A stretch of 64,000 bases of DNA from Ascarosepion bandense (GCA_037127315.1 JBBBDQ010001279.1:1491001-1555000), one strand, 5' to 3'; counted from the first letter of the stretch, positions 53,331-63,036 are shown. Numbers and translations are program-made. Notes: a model not told the origin generated them from the letters alone.

Positions 53331-54335
53331 TGGATATTGATCTGTTTGCGGATTTGGATTATGACAACATATGCACCCTTGTATAAGGGGAAAAATGTCA
53401 GATGAAACATGGAGCCAAAAAGGAAAAAAAGAATCTAAATTAAAAACCATCGTCTTTGAGAAAATATTCTAAATAGAATTTCTTTTTTTTTTAACAAATC
53501 AAACGCATAAGAAAAAAAAATCCTCTATAATTTTTGATTTTTCAGCGTTTTCATTTAGTCTACTTCGTGAAAATCTGTGAAATGTTTCTTGATTCAAGTG
53601 TTGCGTGATAAAAATTCAATCACGACTTTTCACCCCTCAACCCACAAAATAAAAAAATCTTATTCTGGGTTGAGAAATCTTTTACTTACAAATAATTTTA
53701 AAGTCATATTTCATTTTTTTTTTTTTAGAGAAAGAAAGAATTTCAGTTGATGACTTGCTAATAATAGTTATAAAAAGCCTTTTTCACTTTTTTCTCGCAC
53801 GTTTAACCTTATTTATGCTGTAGACAAAACGTCTAACTACATATACAAGTGAATAAATACACAGACACTTAAAAAAAAGAAGAATTTTTCCCAAATTAAC
53901 AAGGTAGAAGATGGAAACAGAATTAATCTTTTCTAAGAAGCTGGAATTCTAGATTGAACAAGAAAAAATTCACAGAGTAATGCTAATGATAGAGTCCAAA
54001 ACTGTTCATGCAGTTTAGTCGAGGAAGACTTACTCTTTAATGTATAGCGTCTTTCCTACAGATACAATGCCACCTATTGTTACTCTGTAGTGGACAATCA
54101 CTTTCTGAACCCAGATAATTTTCTTAATCGTTTATTAAATTAGTTCATTTTCTTATGGATTATCAACTTAGCAGTTTGTTTAAAGCAGAAACAAATTTTG
54201 AATTGAGTGAATAATTTTTTTTTTTTTGTGGAGTGAATATTGCATTAACAATTTTTTTTAAAGAGAATGGTTTCTCTAAATAAAATTTTAACTATTTAAC
54301 CCATGTACAGGAATCCCTCAATTAGTATGGCTAAT
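53330..54335. other. No gene seen
   Basis: AT-rich sequence; no supported feature. Confidence 0.4.
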
Positions 54336-54337
54336 AC

Positions 54338-54390
54338 ATATCAGTTAGTTAAGGGACATACATGATACACGCTTGAGCATGACAAAAATG

Positions 54391-54431
<41 letters not shown>

Positions 54432-54432
54432 C
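54338..54432 (-). mobile_element. SINE-G 3' end scrap and (TA)n run
   Basis: ATCAGTTAGTTAAGGGACAT and CATGATACACGCTTGAGC are the reversed 3' block of SINE-G. A TA run (54395-54430) follows. Confidence 0.6.
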
Positions 54433-54469
54433 TCTTGCCTATATATATAAAATTTAAATTTTATTTAAA

Positions 54470-54735
54470 AATAGTAGCTACTCACTGCTCTTTATTTATG
54501 CATAATTCATTCAGTAATGAATTTGAACACTCTTGGCTACTTGTGTGTTTACATTGTGTATACATCATGCTAAAACCTGCCTTTCTTCACAGAGCACCCA
54601 TAGCTTAGAGGTAGAATAGGCAAATGATATCAAATTGGTCGGGTTTCACTCCTGGCTGGAAGCAATCAGATGTCTAACCATACTGATGAGCTGTGATACA
54701 GCAAAACAGGACTGCCTGCAGATGACTATATATAT
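54470..54735 (+). mobile_element. RZ-1 copy
   Basis: GTAGCTACTCACTGCTC, TTCATTCAGTAATGAATTTG, then the tRNA-like head (GCACCCATAGCTTAGAGGTA, GGTCGGGTTTCACTCC) and 3' hammerhead with CTGATGA (54683-54689), perfect stem II (54690-54702) but AAAA (54703-54706) in place of GAAA. A (TA)n run follows. Confidence 0.8.
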
Positions 54736-54739
54736 ATTC

Positions 54740-54960
54740 CAACGGTCAAAGACCTATCCCCCTATCACTAACCCCCACCAACACCTCGAACAAAACTAAA
54801 TAAATATAAAGAAAAAGGATTTCCAGTTCTTTACACACCGCCTGATGAGGCATTGAAGTTTCAATGCTGAAACGAGCGTACCTTCGTAGCGGTTATATAT
54901 AGAATAATTATGTACATGTTCTAAAATATAATTTATAATATATATATATATATAAAATAA
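54740..54960 (+). mobile_element. RZ-5: element tail carrying a complete hammerhead
   Basis: CCAACGGTCAAAGACC and ACCTCGAACAAAACTAAATA precede the ribozyme; GGTTATATATAGAATAATTA follows, then a (TA)n run. No head or open frame is recognised. The style recalls the ends of Penelope-like elements. Confidence 0.5.
54837..54893 (+). ncRNA. Complete type I hammerhead ribozyme
   Basis: Stem I ACCGC 54837-54841 with GCGGT 54889-54893; core CTGATGA 54842-54848; stem II 54849-54868 of eight pairs (one G-T) closed by AGTT; GAAA 54869-54872; stem III from A54872/T54887 through C-G, G-C, A-T and G-T, loop CGTACC; cleavage triplet GTA ending at 54888. No fixed residue is missing. This is the best-formed ribozyme in the window. 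Confidence 0.9.
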
Positions 54961-56090
54961 ATTCTGATATTCAAATCAGTTGTATGGCCATTTCTACATG
55001 AAATCCCTAAGATGAAATTTTTACGCATTATCACCAACTTCTTTATTTCAAAATAAACCAAAATATTTTACCGGTGGAAGTTAAAAAAAAATATACATCA
55101 CAGAAAAAAATTAAAGGGGTGAGATTAATAAAGCAGACAGAAATCAATGTCTATTTTTACATTTTTGGAAAACCATACTTTTAAACTGAGTTAAGAGTTA
55201 TAAGTGAAAATTTAGCCTTGTCTGGCTCTAAGAAATGGAAGGGAAAGATGAAGTAAAAGAAGTGTGAAGACGTGGTTGACAGGGAAGTAAACTAAGAAAA
55301 GAAAAGAAAGGAAAGGAAAGAAAAAGGAAAAAATTCATCTCCATAGAAACATTAACAAACGTGTTGACAAATAAATCATCGCGGTTTTTGGTTTAAATAA
55401 ATGGGATGAAGTTATTAGAAAAATTTTTTTTGAGAAAACCTTGATATATAATTTAAATATAAAACTAGATTTAAATTAAAAATAAAATTTATAGAAAATT
55501 AATAAAATTTATAAAAAGATGAAAAAAATTTTTACTTAAGGAATATAATAAATTCAACAAGTGTACACTTACACACACCCACATATATATACATGTACAA
55601 CATATACATACATACAAATATATGTAAAAAAATAACATACTACACACACATACTCACCTAACCACACGTACAAAAATAAAAAAAAATTAAAGGTGCAGGG
55701 GAAGAAATATTTAAAGGTGCAAGAAAAATTGGGGGTTAAGTTAGTCTAAGTATTGTTACTCCTTAAAAGGTAAATATTAATAGGAGAAAAGGAAAAAGAA
55801 GGAGTCTATTAGGCTGGGATCAGACATTGGTAGTGGGGTTCAAATTTACTATTTAAAATTTAATTAATTAATTAATAAATTAAAATTAATTTATTTTTCT
55901 AAAACTGAATTCAAAACTTAAATTTTAAACGTTCACAAATTTCACCTTATGACGGCATTTACTAATAAATTCTTTCCTTAAATTCAAGAGTAGATGCTGG
56001 TAGGGTACTTTATTTGTATTTTTTCCTGTAAACACAGATTGCATCTATCATGAAAATTCCTTGGAATATGAGCTAAACCTATCAGTTTCG
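54960..56090. other. No gene seen
   Basis: AT-rich, with purine-rich patches (55270-55330) and CA-rich patches (55560-55680). No supported feature. Confidence 0.4.
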
Positions 56091-56094
56091 AACT

Positions 56095-56225
56095 AACTAT
56101 AGGGTTTAGTCCTCCTTCCTTCATTTTCCAAAATCTTTGGAAAGACTGTTTGGTATTTCTGATTTGGCCGGGATAGAAACTCGACCGATTTAGTGTCAGT
56201 CAGAGTTACTAACCCATAAGCTTTA
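56095..56225 (-). mobile_element. Diverged RZ-1-type tRNA-like head
   Basis: On the minus strand CTTATGGGTTAGTAACTCTG, CTGACACTAAATCGGTCGAG and TTTCTATCCCGGCC parallel the RZ-1 head (CCCATAGC...CTGACGCCAATTCGGTCGGG). No hammerhead follows. Confidence 0.5.
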
Positions 56226-56419
56226 GGAATGGAATCAGAGAATGGAAATTTTAGCATGTTATAGAGAAGTGGTAGATTATAAACAAATAACACTTCAAGT
56301 GGCCATTATTTTTGTAACAACTTAATATTTCAAACATTACCTTGTCAATGCACTTAATTTAAAGATTTTTATTACACACAGATCAAACATTATATGATGA
56401 AAACAATATCAATGTCAAG

Positions 56420-56550
56420 TGGTCTTATGGACACTTAACACTGAAGCACTAGTTCCTATATGATCCCTGAAGTTATGAAGTTAAGCAATGTTGAGCCTGG
56501 TCAGTACCTAGATGGTTGACTGCTTGGGGATACTAGGTGTTGTAAGCTTG
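56420..56550 (+). pseudogene. 5S rRNA-derived SINE head, second copy
   Basis: ACTAGTTCCTATATGATCCC, TGAAGTTAAGCAATGTTGAG is matched with an inserted GTTA near 56475, then CCTGGTCAGTACCTAGATGG, GACTGCTTGGGGATACTAGG and GTGTTGTAAGCTT. Box A, intermediate element and box C regions of the 5S promoter are recognisable. Confidence 0.85.
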
Positions 56551-56720
56551 GATATGCAGGTGGTGAAATGGAAAATCACTCAGAATTGTAAATCAGTGAG
56601 CAGAATTCTTATTTCTTTTGGGTTTGTTATATTCACTAACATGTAATTACCCTTAAGAAAAGTATGAATCTACCCCTTCTGCTAGCAGCTATGGGTTAAT
56701 TAGTAAGAATTGTATCACTA
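56551..56720 (+). mobile_element. SINE-G-like body of the 5S composite
   Basis: AAATCACTCAGAATTGTAAATCAGTGAG, TTGGGTTTGTTATATTCACT, GTATGAATCTACCCCTTCTG and CTATGGGTTAATTAGTA follow the same order as at 19365-19520. Confidence 0.7.
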
Positions 56721-56846
56721 AACTTTAATAGGTATCTCTACTAATTTATTGAAAAAACAAAAAACAAAAAAAAAAAACAGCATATCATGATAAAAAAGCC
56801 CATATTAATAAAAAAAATAGTTGAGAACAAAAGTTCAAAATAATTC

Positions 56847-57225
56847 TAAAATTATTTAAAATGAATAATCTCAGAAATAAATACAAATTATGACACAAAC
56901 CCACTAACATAATCCAGTTGTCAAAAAATCCATCTGACACTTAATATAAAAGGCTCCAAATACACCACTAAAGTCCTTTGGTGGTGTAGTGGATATAGTA
57001 GTTGGTTATAAATGTATTAGTATCACCTAGTGGTCATGAGTTCGATCCTTGGATTTGGTAGTGACAAACCAAATTTCAACATGAAAGAACAATAATTGAT
57101 TTCACAGGATATTTCACAATAATCAACGAAATAATCCACACCAGCCAATCTATGGACACCTGATGATGACCAGAGGGTACTCAGTTGAAATGTTGTGTCT
57201 ATTATAAAACCTATATCAAGCAACA
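56847..57225 (+). mobile_element. RZ-3: tRNA-headed element with hammerhead tail and 25-bp flanking repeats
   Basis: A 379-bp insertion between perfect 25-bp direct repeats (56822-56846 and 57226-57250). It contains a tRNA-like head at about 56982-57055 (A-box-like TGGTGGTGTAGTGGATATAG, B box GAGTTCGATCCTTGG) and a hammerhead-type motif near the 3' end. No open frame. The repeats indicate insertion as one unit. Confidence 0.8.
57155..57199 (+). ncRNA. Hammerhead motif with reduced stem III (RZ-3)
   Basis: Stem I GACAC 57155-57159 with GTGTC 57195-57199; core CTGATGA 57160-57166; bulged T; stem II GAC/GTT around a 13-nt loop; GAAA 57187-57190; cleavage triplet GTT ending at 57194. Only one stem III pair can form, so it may act as a dimer. 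Confidence 0.7.
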
Positions 57226-57249
57226 TGAGAACAAAAGTTCAAAATAATT

Positions 57250-57590
57250 CCAAACTTAATAAAAACAATTTTATCCTCAAAATGTTTGTTATAAGAGGAA
57301 AGACCAAAGTATTTTTTTATTATTTTATAAAATTTTTTAATCCTTTCTAGCATGTTAAAAATCTTGTTTCTTGTGTCAACTGTCAACATAAGATTAGTGT
57401 TTCAGTGTTTTTTTTTTCTGGTGAAAAGGACATTGATTTGGAAATTTTTGTAAAACTCATAATTGTTGGATTTTATTAAAACTTTCAATACTTATTCACA
57501 AAAGAATGAATTCATTTTATAATTTTTTTTATTTATTTTTGAAAATCTTAGTAAAAAAAAAAAAAATTTTGGTTTGAAATTGCAACGTAT
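57250..57590. other. No gene seen
   Basis: AT-rich sequence without supported feature. Confidence 0.4.
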
Positions 57591-57685
57591 ATGACTTGAA
57601 GAAAGCCAGAGCATACAATGGCTGAAACATCGTGAATATGACAATGATGAGGACAACAGTCCGAACAATGTAAAGAGACTATTTA
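57590..57685 (+). mobile_element. RZ-2 tail scrap with decayed small hammerhead
   Basis: GACTTGAAGAAAGCCAGAGC, GGCTGAAACATCGTGAATAT, GAGGACAACAGTCCGAACAA. Core changed to CTTGAAGA. It lies just past the helicase gene's 3' end. Confidence 0.6.
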
Positions 57686-57889
57686 AATAGCATTTCTCAC
57701 ATTTTTCAATTCAATATTCATTATGTTGTCAAAAGAAGAACCGATTTATATTCAGACATTTCTGACTATATGGAAACAATAGCAAATAAGCGGGTATTAT
57801 GTAAACGACAATGAAGCTTTTTTTCTCGTTTGAAAGCGCCGAACTGCTAAATAAAACAAAACTGACAATAGAAAACCAAGTATAAAATG

Positions 57890-57895
57890 TTTATT
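57890..57895 (-). promoter_or_regulatory. Poly(A) signal AATAAA of the helicase gene
   Basis: AATAAA on the minus strand, 71 nt past the stop codon at 57966. The downstream minus strand is T/G-rich (GGTTTTCTATTGTCAG), fitting a cleavage site near 57870. Confidence 0.65.
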
Positions 57896-57965
57896 TACAA
57901 AAGTCAATTCTGAACCGAATGTCTTACCAAGAAAGGGGAACAAAGCGAAAGTGCCTGCAACTATT

Positions 57966-58112
57966 TTACATTGTGTCAGCTCGACAGTCTTGAGTGATTA
58001 GGTCAGTAATGGCCTTCATTATGGCCCCTTCTTTACAGTTCTTGTCCCAGCGGATGGAGCCAGGATGTTTGATCTTTTCATCTAATAAACGATCCAACTC
58101 TTTACGGAGATC
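57966..58112 (-). CDS. DEAH-box RNA helicase, last coding exon (DHX36/DHX57-like)
   Basis: 48 codons plus TAA, phase 0, preceded by a TTTTTTTTTTTTTCAG acceptor and a CTGAC branch-point-like sequence. It encodes DLRKELDRLLDEKIKHPGS, then IRWDKNCKEGAIMKAITDL and ITQDCRADTM. Together with the exon at 62176-62253 it continues LVK|DLRKELDRLL, the end of the OB-fold C-terminal region of the DHX36/DHX57/DHX29 group of RNA helicases. These enzymes unwind RNA (and G-quadruplexes for DHX36) using ATP; the catalytic RecA domains lie outside this window. The exact paralogue is not decided. Confidence 0.75.
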   Translation of the reverse strand, partial: DLRKELDRLLDEKIKHPGSIRWDKNCKEGAIMKAITDLITQDCRADTM

Positions 58113-58140
58113 CTGAAAAAAAAAAAAATTCAAAAGTCAG

Positions 58141-59560
58141 GATAGATTTTAAACTCCTTCCACTTAAGGTTACCAATACTATAATCTAAAAGGTTATGGA
58201 AACAAAAAGCTACATTCCAAATAGTTTATTCAGAAATTTACATTTTTATAAAATGAGGCAATTTACACATGATCAAAATTATAAGACCAGAGACAAAAAT
58301 TCTACGAAATTGTACAAAAAGTGTATGAAAACATTCAACAACCAAATTTAATAATGTGTTCTACCTCCACTGCTTTTGATGACTTCAAAAATTTTGTTGG
58401 GCATGCTAGAAATAAGCATTTCCATTAAGGTGCGGGGGATGTTGCTCCAGCTTCACAAAGTTCATTTTTTGTTGAATATTGTTTGCCATTCCAATAAACA
58501 TCTCTTGTCATCCATTCCCAAACATTTTCAATTGGGTTCAAGTCTGGTGAGCATGCAGGATGTCCCAAGAGATGGACCCCATTTTTTGCAGAAAGGTCAA
58601 GGTCCATCTTGCAGAATGGATTGCAGCATTATCCTGTTGGAATAACCGTCCATCCCCACACAAATAATGGCCCTCAGTCATCAAAGATGCTTTTTGTAGC
58701 ATGCTAACATAACCAGCTGCTGTTTGACAACCCTGCACCACCTGGAGCTCCATCGTCCCTCTGTAAGAAAAGGCACCCCATACCATTAGGGACCCTCCAC
58801 CACTATGACGTGTGGAGAAAATTTCAGGAGGCATGTTTTTCTTATGCCAATATCGTTGGAAGCCATCAGGACCATCTAGATTGAATTTTTTCTCATCAGA
58901 AAACAGGACTTTCTTCCACTTCTCAACGTCCCATGTTTGGTATTCACGACCAAACTTTAAGCAGTCCCCCTTGTGACGTGGAAGCAGCCAAGGAATTTGT
59001 TTACACTTTTTATTTACCATGCCTTTTTGTCGTAAGTGTCATCTGATGGTTACGGGACTGCAATCAGCATCTGTGACTACCTTAATTTGACTAGAAGAAA
59101 GTCCCCCATCTTTCATAACAGCCCATCTTATTCTCCTACTCAATGAAGGAGAAATTATTTTTTGCCTACCAGAGGATTTTGCTTTTCCATAATTCTCACT
59201 GATCTTTAGAAAGTTGCAAATCACAGTTTTACTGCGATTTACCTTAGCTGCGATCGCCCGCTGTGACAAATCTTGCTTATGGAATTCCAGAACGCTCAAC
59301 TTTGGTAAGTTTGCTTGCTTTAGGCATGGTAACACCCTTACGCAGTGATTGCTAATCTCTAACTGAACTAAAAACATTGGAATTACCATAGATCTAACAA
59401 TTTATATCCCTGGTCTTATAATTTTGATCATGTGTAAAAAGCCTCATTTTATAGAAATGTAAATTTCTAAATAAAATGTTTGGAATATAGCTTTTTGTTT
59501 CCATAACCTTTTAGATTGTAGTATTGGTAACCTTAAGTGAGAGGAGTTTAAAATCTATCT
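58141..59560 (-). mobile_element. Tc1/Tc3-like DNA transposon in the helicase intron
   Basis: Long inverted repeats of about 150 bp (58141-58291 and 59411-59560) with few mismatches: CACTTAAGGTTACCAATACT, AATCTAAAAGGTTATGGAAA and CATGATCAAAATTATAAGAC on the left with complements on the right. Right of 59560, AAGTGGTCTTAAATTTTTGA to 59625 also looks like a Tc1-type end with no left partner, so the true left end may be lost. Contains one broken transposase. The intronic remnant between it and the exon is only 28 bp. Confidence 0.85.
58348..59327 (-). pseudogene. Tc1/Tc3-like transposase pseudogene
   Basis: Starts ATG at 59327 (MPKASKLTKVERS) and ends TAA at 58348 (SGGRTHY). Helix-turn-helix region QRAIAAKVNRSKTVICNFLK; GRQKIISPSLSRRIR; catalytic Asp in [13 protein letters not shown]; second Asp in [11 protein letters not shown]; Glu in [13 protein letters not shown], the DD34E pattern. 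Disabled by a frameshift near 59295, an in-frame TGA at 59039-59041, a frameshift near 58590 and another near 58440. It cannot move itself. Confidence 0.9.
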
Positions 59561-59799
59561 GTAAAAAATATATTTCTTTTTAAAGATTTTTAAGTGGTCT
59601 TAAATTTTTGATTGGGAATGTATATAGTAAATTGCCTGAAGACACTGAAAGGTAGAAACCTGGATAGCGTAATAACTCGTTTAAAAATGTAAAATATTCA
59701 AAAGTTCTACAATAAAATTGTATTGAACACTTTTTAATACAACTGTGTACTGGTCTAATTTTATTATGACCAAAAGCTAAATAGTTAAATACTTATAGT

Positions 59800-60410
59800 T
59801 TGATAGGCATGTATATCCTAGACACCTTTAGTAGAATTATGGATTCTAAGCTGGCACGCCTATACCAAACTGAAGACGGTTAATACTAGAACTAGCTAAT
59901 TATCTTCTAACCTTAGAATTTGTAGTGATAACAAAAAACTATATGAAAGAGATCTCCAGAGTAGCGGGTATAAAGATAAATTAACTTATTTAACACCCAC
60001 TAATATATCTGAATCGCAGAAGGCTAGAGGTAAATACAGGAAAAGGAGTATTATATGGTTCAACCCCCCCCCCATTCTGTAGACTATCAACCATTAACAT
60101 TGGTAAATTCTTTCTTAAATTAATAAGTAAACATTTTCATAATGATAACCTCCTGAGTAAAATCTTCAATAGGAAAACGATCAAGATTTGTTATTCGTGT
60201 ACTAATAAAAATGTATAATGATTATTAGCTCCCTCAATAACCAAGTCTTGAAGAAGTGTAGTGAATTCAATACAGAAAACAGGATTATCCCACCGCCCCT
60301 GTAATTGTAGACCTAGAGATAACTGTCCGATTGAGTGTAAATGTAGATCTGCAAATATGATCTATCAGGCCACCATCTACCCTAAGGTAAATAAGGAGAA
60401 ATAATTTCGG
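59800..60410 (+). pseudogene. Penelope-like element, linker and GIY-YIG start
   Basis: Frames give RICSDNKKLYERDLQSSGYK, RGKYRKRSIIWFNPPPHSVD (the conserved IIWFNPP segment), NRKTIKICYSCTN, IISSLNNQVLKKC, NCPIECKCRSANMIYQATI. This order (IIWFNPP, KxSYSCxxN, CxCRxxxxCPxxxxCxxxxVIYxA) is that of the region between reverse transcriptase and GIY-YIG endonuclease in Penelope-like and related elements. Frameshifts and stops throughout. A C-run at 60065-60073 disrupts it. Confidence 0.7.
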
Positions 60411-60519
60411 CGGGGATTTGGAATCAACAGCTTTATACACACAGGCACTCCTTCACTAAACCCTAATTTAAGATATCAAACAGCCCTTTCCAGAAAATAC
60501 TGGGAATTAAAAGAAAATA

Positions 60520-60720
60520 ACTTAGCAGAGGCACCCGACCAGATGTGGCAGCAGTATTCAATACACGGGTGCATAGTAGATTTATATATCTGCAGGATGA
60601 TTTCAAACGGAAAAAACTTCCTGGACCTGCACACTGAACCCTCCTCCTTAGCTGAGGATTTAGATATGGATTCGATATAGTCATATATGTGTGTGTGTGT
60701 GTGTGACGGTGGTACAAACG
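60520..60720 (-). pseudogene. LINE-A fragment and GT microsatellite
   Basis: Minus strand carries SIxSKSSAK, then (after decay) KSTMHPCIEYCCHIWSGAS codons of LINE-A thumb. A (GT)n run lies at 60690-60704. It lies between two Penelope fragments. Confidence 0.7.
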
Positions 60721-60837
60721 CAGAATAGGATTGGTAAATAATCAGGGATAAGATTGATAAATAATCCAGGAAGATTCTAGTAATATCGTTACAATATTAA
60801 AACTGATCTAATAGAGAGCTCATTGAAAATTAATTAT

Positions 60838-61115
60838 CAACTATTAACATTGGTAAGATCTTTTTTAAATTAATAAGTAAACATTTTCATAAAGATAACC
60901 TCCTGAGTAAAACCTTCAATAGGAAAACAATCAAGATTTGTTATCCGTGTACTAATAATATGTATAATATTATTAGCTCCCTCAATAACCCAATCTTGAA
61001 GAGTTTCAGGGAATCTAATACAGAATACAAGATTATACCCTCCTGTAATTGCAGATCCAGAGAAAACTGTACAGTTAAAAGTAAATGTAGATCTACAAAT
61101 GTGAACACAAATTTA
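60838..61115 (+). pseudogene. Penelope-like element, second copy of the linker
   Basis: Repeats 60085-60350 with about 10 per cent difference: CTATTAACATTGGTAAGATC, AACCTTCAATAGGAAAACAA, and the frame YNIISSLNNPILKSFRESNT, EYKIIPSCNCRSRENCTVKS, KCRSTNV. It is followed by an R9 copy (61115-61215). Confidence 0.7.
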
Positions 61116-61391
61116 TTCCAGGCTGTTTTTAGTTTCAGAAACACAGATTCATGTTATACTTAAGGATATAATTCAGTTTGTAGCTTCAGAAACACATTGT
61201 TGTATTATGCTCAAGAAAACATGGTATTCATCATCTGATTTTGCATTCATACTTTTAAAAAAAAGACAAACTCACACCTCTTTGTACACTGTTCCGTTGT
61301 TAGATATCCTGACAAAATATTTTGTTCTAGACATGCAACAATAATTGGGAAGAAGAGAGTGAGAATTTGGACGAATCACTATTCGATGACT

Positions 61392-62098
61392 AATTGCTAA
61401 ATCCGCTGCTATGAAAGTCGGTTCTCTGTGTAGGGCCTGGAAGTTTTTTCCGTCTAAATCTATCCTGCACATTTACAAATCTACCATCCGCCCGTGCATT
61501 GAATACTGCTGCCATATCTGGTCGGGTGCCCCTGCTGTTCTCCTCGGGCTTCTCGATAAGGTTCAGAGGAGGGTCTGTAATGTGATAGATACCGACTTGG
61601 CAGACCGCCTGCAGTCTCTCTCCCACCGGCGAGACGTGGCTTCGCTGTGTCTCTTCTATAAATACTTTCACGGCTTCTGCTCCGATGAACTTAGATCACT
61701 GGTGCCCCCTAAATACGAATTTGCACGAGATACTAGATTAGCAACTAGATCCCACCCTTTTACAGTGAAACCGATAAAATGCAGCCGTAACTTCTACTCC
61801 AACAGTTTCTTTCCTCGCACTTCCCGACTGTGGAATTCTCTTCCAAACGATTGCTTCCCCGACGGCTACAATCTCCAGGAGTTTAAATGTAAGGTCAATA
61901 GACACCTCCTAACACACTAACCTGCTCCCATTCTATCAAACACTCTTCCCATCTGCCCGACACTCATCCTCGCTATCCTTACTCATCTATCACCTTTCTC
62001 CTGACATTCCATATGTCTATCCACTCCTTCTCTTTACCTTCCCCTATGTAGCCCCATGCGCAATAGTGGCAGTGGAATGCCTTGCTTGGGGTGAGATG

Positions 62099-62130
<32 letters not shown>
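61392..62130 (+). pseudogene. LINE-A 3' end, youngest copy, with 29-nt A-tail
   Basis: 5'-truncated LINE-A whose last 169 codons (61411-61920) are open: MKVGSLCRAWKFFPSKSILH, CIEYCCHIWSGAPAVLLGLL, RRVCNVIDTDLADRLQSLSH, TSRLWNSLPNDCFPDGYNLQ, VNRHLLTH. The 3' UTR runs to GCTTGGGGTGAGATGATT and a pure A-run (62102-62130). Truncated, hence dead on arrival, but recent. It lies in the helicase intron, opposite in strand to the gene. Confidence 0.85.
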
Positions 62131-62132
<2 letters not shown>

Positions 62133-62175
62133 AGTGAGCAAAGAGTTTTAGAAGAGAAGACAAAATTGTCATTAC

Positions 62176-62253
62176 CTTGACCAGTTTGGCAGTGTTTGGT
62201 AATGCTTGAAAAATAATCCAGTTGTCAACTGTAATACAATTCTGATCACCATC
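62176..62253 (-). CDS. DEAH-box RNA helicase, penultimate exon
   Basis: 26 codons, phase 0 on both sides, with TTTTTTTTTTCAG acceptor (minus strand, 62254 outward) and AAG|GTAATG donor at 62176/62175. Encodes DGDQNCIT then VDNWIIFQALPNTAKLVK. The VDxWIxFQ..xxxAxLVK pattern is the conserved segment ahead of (L/D)LRKELDxLLxxKI in DHX36/DHX57-type helicases. The preceding exon should encode the LLFFGG-type segment; I did not find it up to 64000, so that intron exceeds 1.7 kb. Confidence 0.75.
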
Positions 62254-62364
62254 CTGAAAAAAAAAAGGAGGGTAATTCATAAAACAATGGCAGAAAAACA
62301 TTTTACTCAAGAAAGATTTCCTTTTCCATCATTAATACAAATTTGGCTGAAGATGATGTGAAAC

Positions 62365-62860
62365 ATTTGAGTTTTATTTAACGACATATCAACACCTCTG
62401 TGGGTTATTTAATGCCAAAAAAGGTAGGGTTTTAAGGTATTTTTAATGTTCTGTTATAATAAAAAGATTGATTCAGTCAGATTTTGATGAAAAATTAAAA
62501 GAATTTTTATTTTAGAAAACTGAAGATGTTTTCTAGTTTTGTATTGAAAAATGTATTGCTGGTAATAATATTTTTCCCTTCAAAAATGTATTAAAGCAAT
62601 AATTTTTTTTTTCCTTCAAAATTGTATTAATATTTTTCCTTCAAAAATGTATATATTTCTATAAAAGTGTATTTTTATACTTTCATAGTGTTTTGACCCC
62701 AGTTTGTGGGGTAAACTATTTGCCCACAGCTGGGACCCTAACACAGGCTTCTACTCTAGGTTAGGGTGGACCTGGGAACAACAGCAATTAAGAGGCGTTT
62801 TCATGCTCCTCACAACCTCTTAATCAGAGGCCTTGCAGTTTGCCATCATATCCAGGACCG
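62365..62860 (+). mobile_element. R8 element copy 2
   Basis: Same blocks as 52565-53000: TTTAACGACATATCAACACC, GTGGGTTATTTAATGCC, TTTTAGAAAACTGAAGATGT, TCATAGTGTTTTGACCCCAG, GGTGGACCTGGGAACAACAG. It carries an extra internal duplication of the TTTTCCCTTCAAAAATGTAT segment. Located in the upstream helicase intron. Confidence 0.75.
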
Positions 62861-63036
62861 GAAACATTTGAAAAAAAATTTCGAGTTAAATTTTCTTTTG
62901 TTATGTCCAAGAGATTGCAATCTTGCAAAAGCTTTATTTTGTACAGTTGTGTTTATCAATTTCCTATTGTGAATTTTTCCCCTGTCATTTTAACATGATC
63001 ATTTCAGCATCTTATTCAAAGCTGAAAATCTGCCTG

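Noticed and set aside
52143..53450. Ser/Leu/Pro-rich minus-strand frames
   Set aside because: Products of the GA-rich tract flanking R8.
59630..59675. CTGAAGA ... GAAACC upstream of a Penelope fragment
   Set aside because: Only two stem II pairs and an interrupted stem I; kept as a hint in the findings, not annotated.
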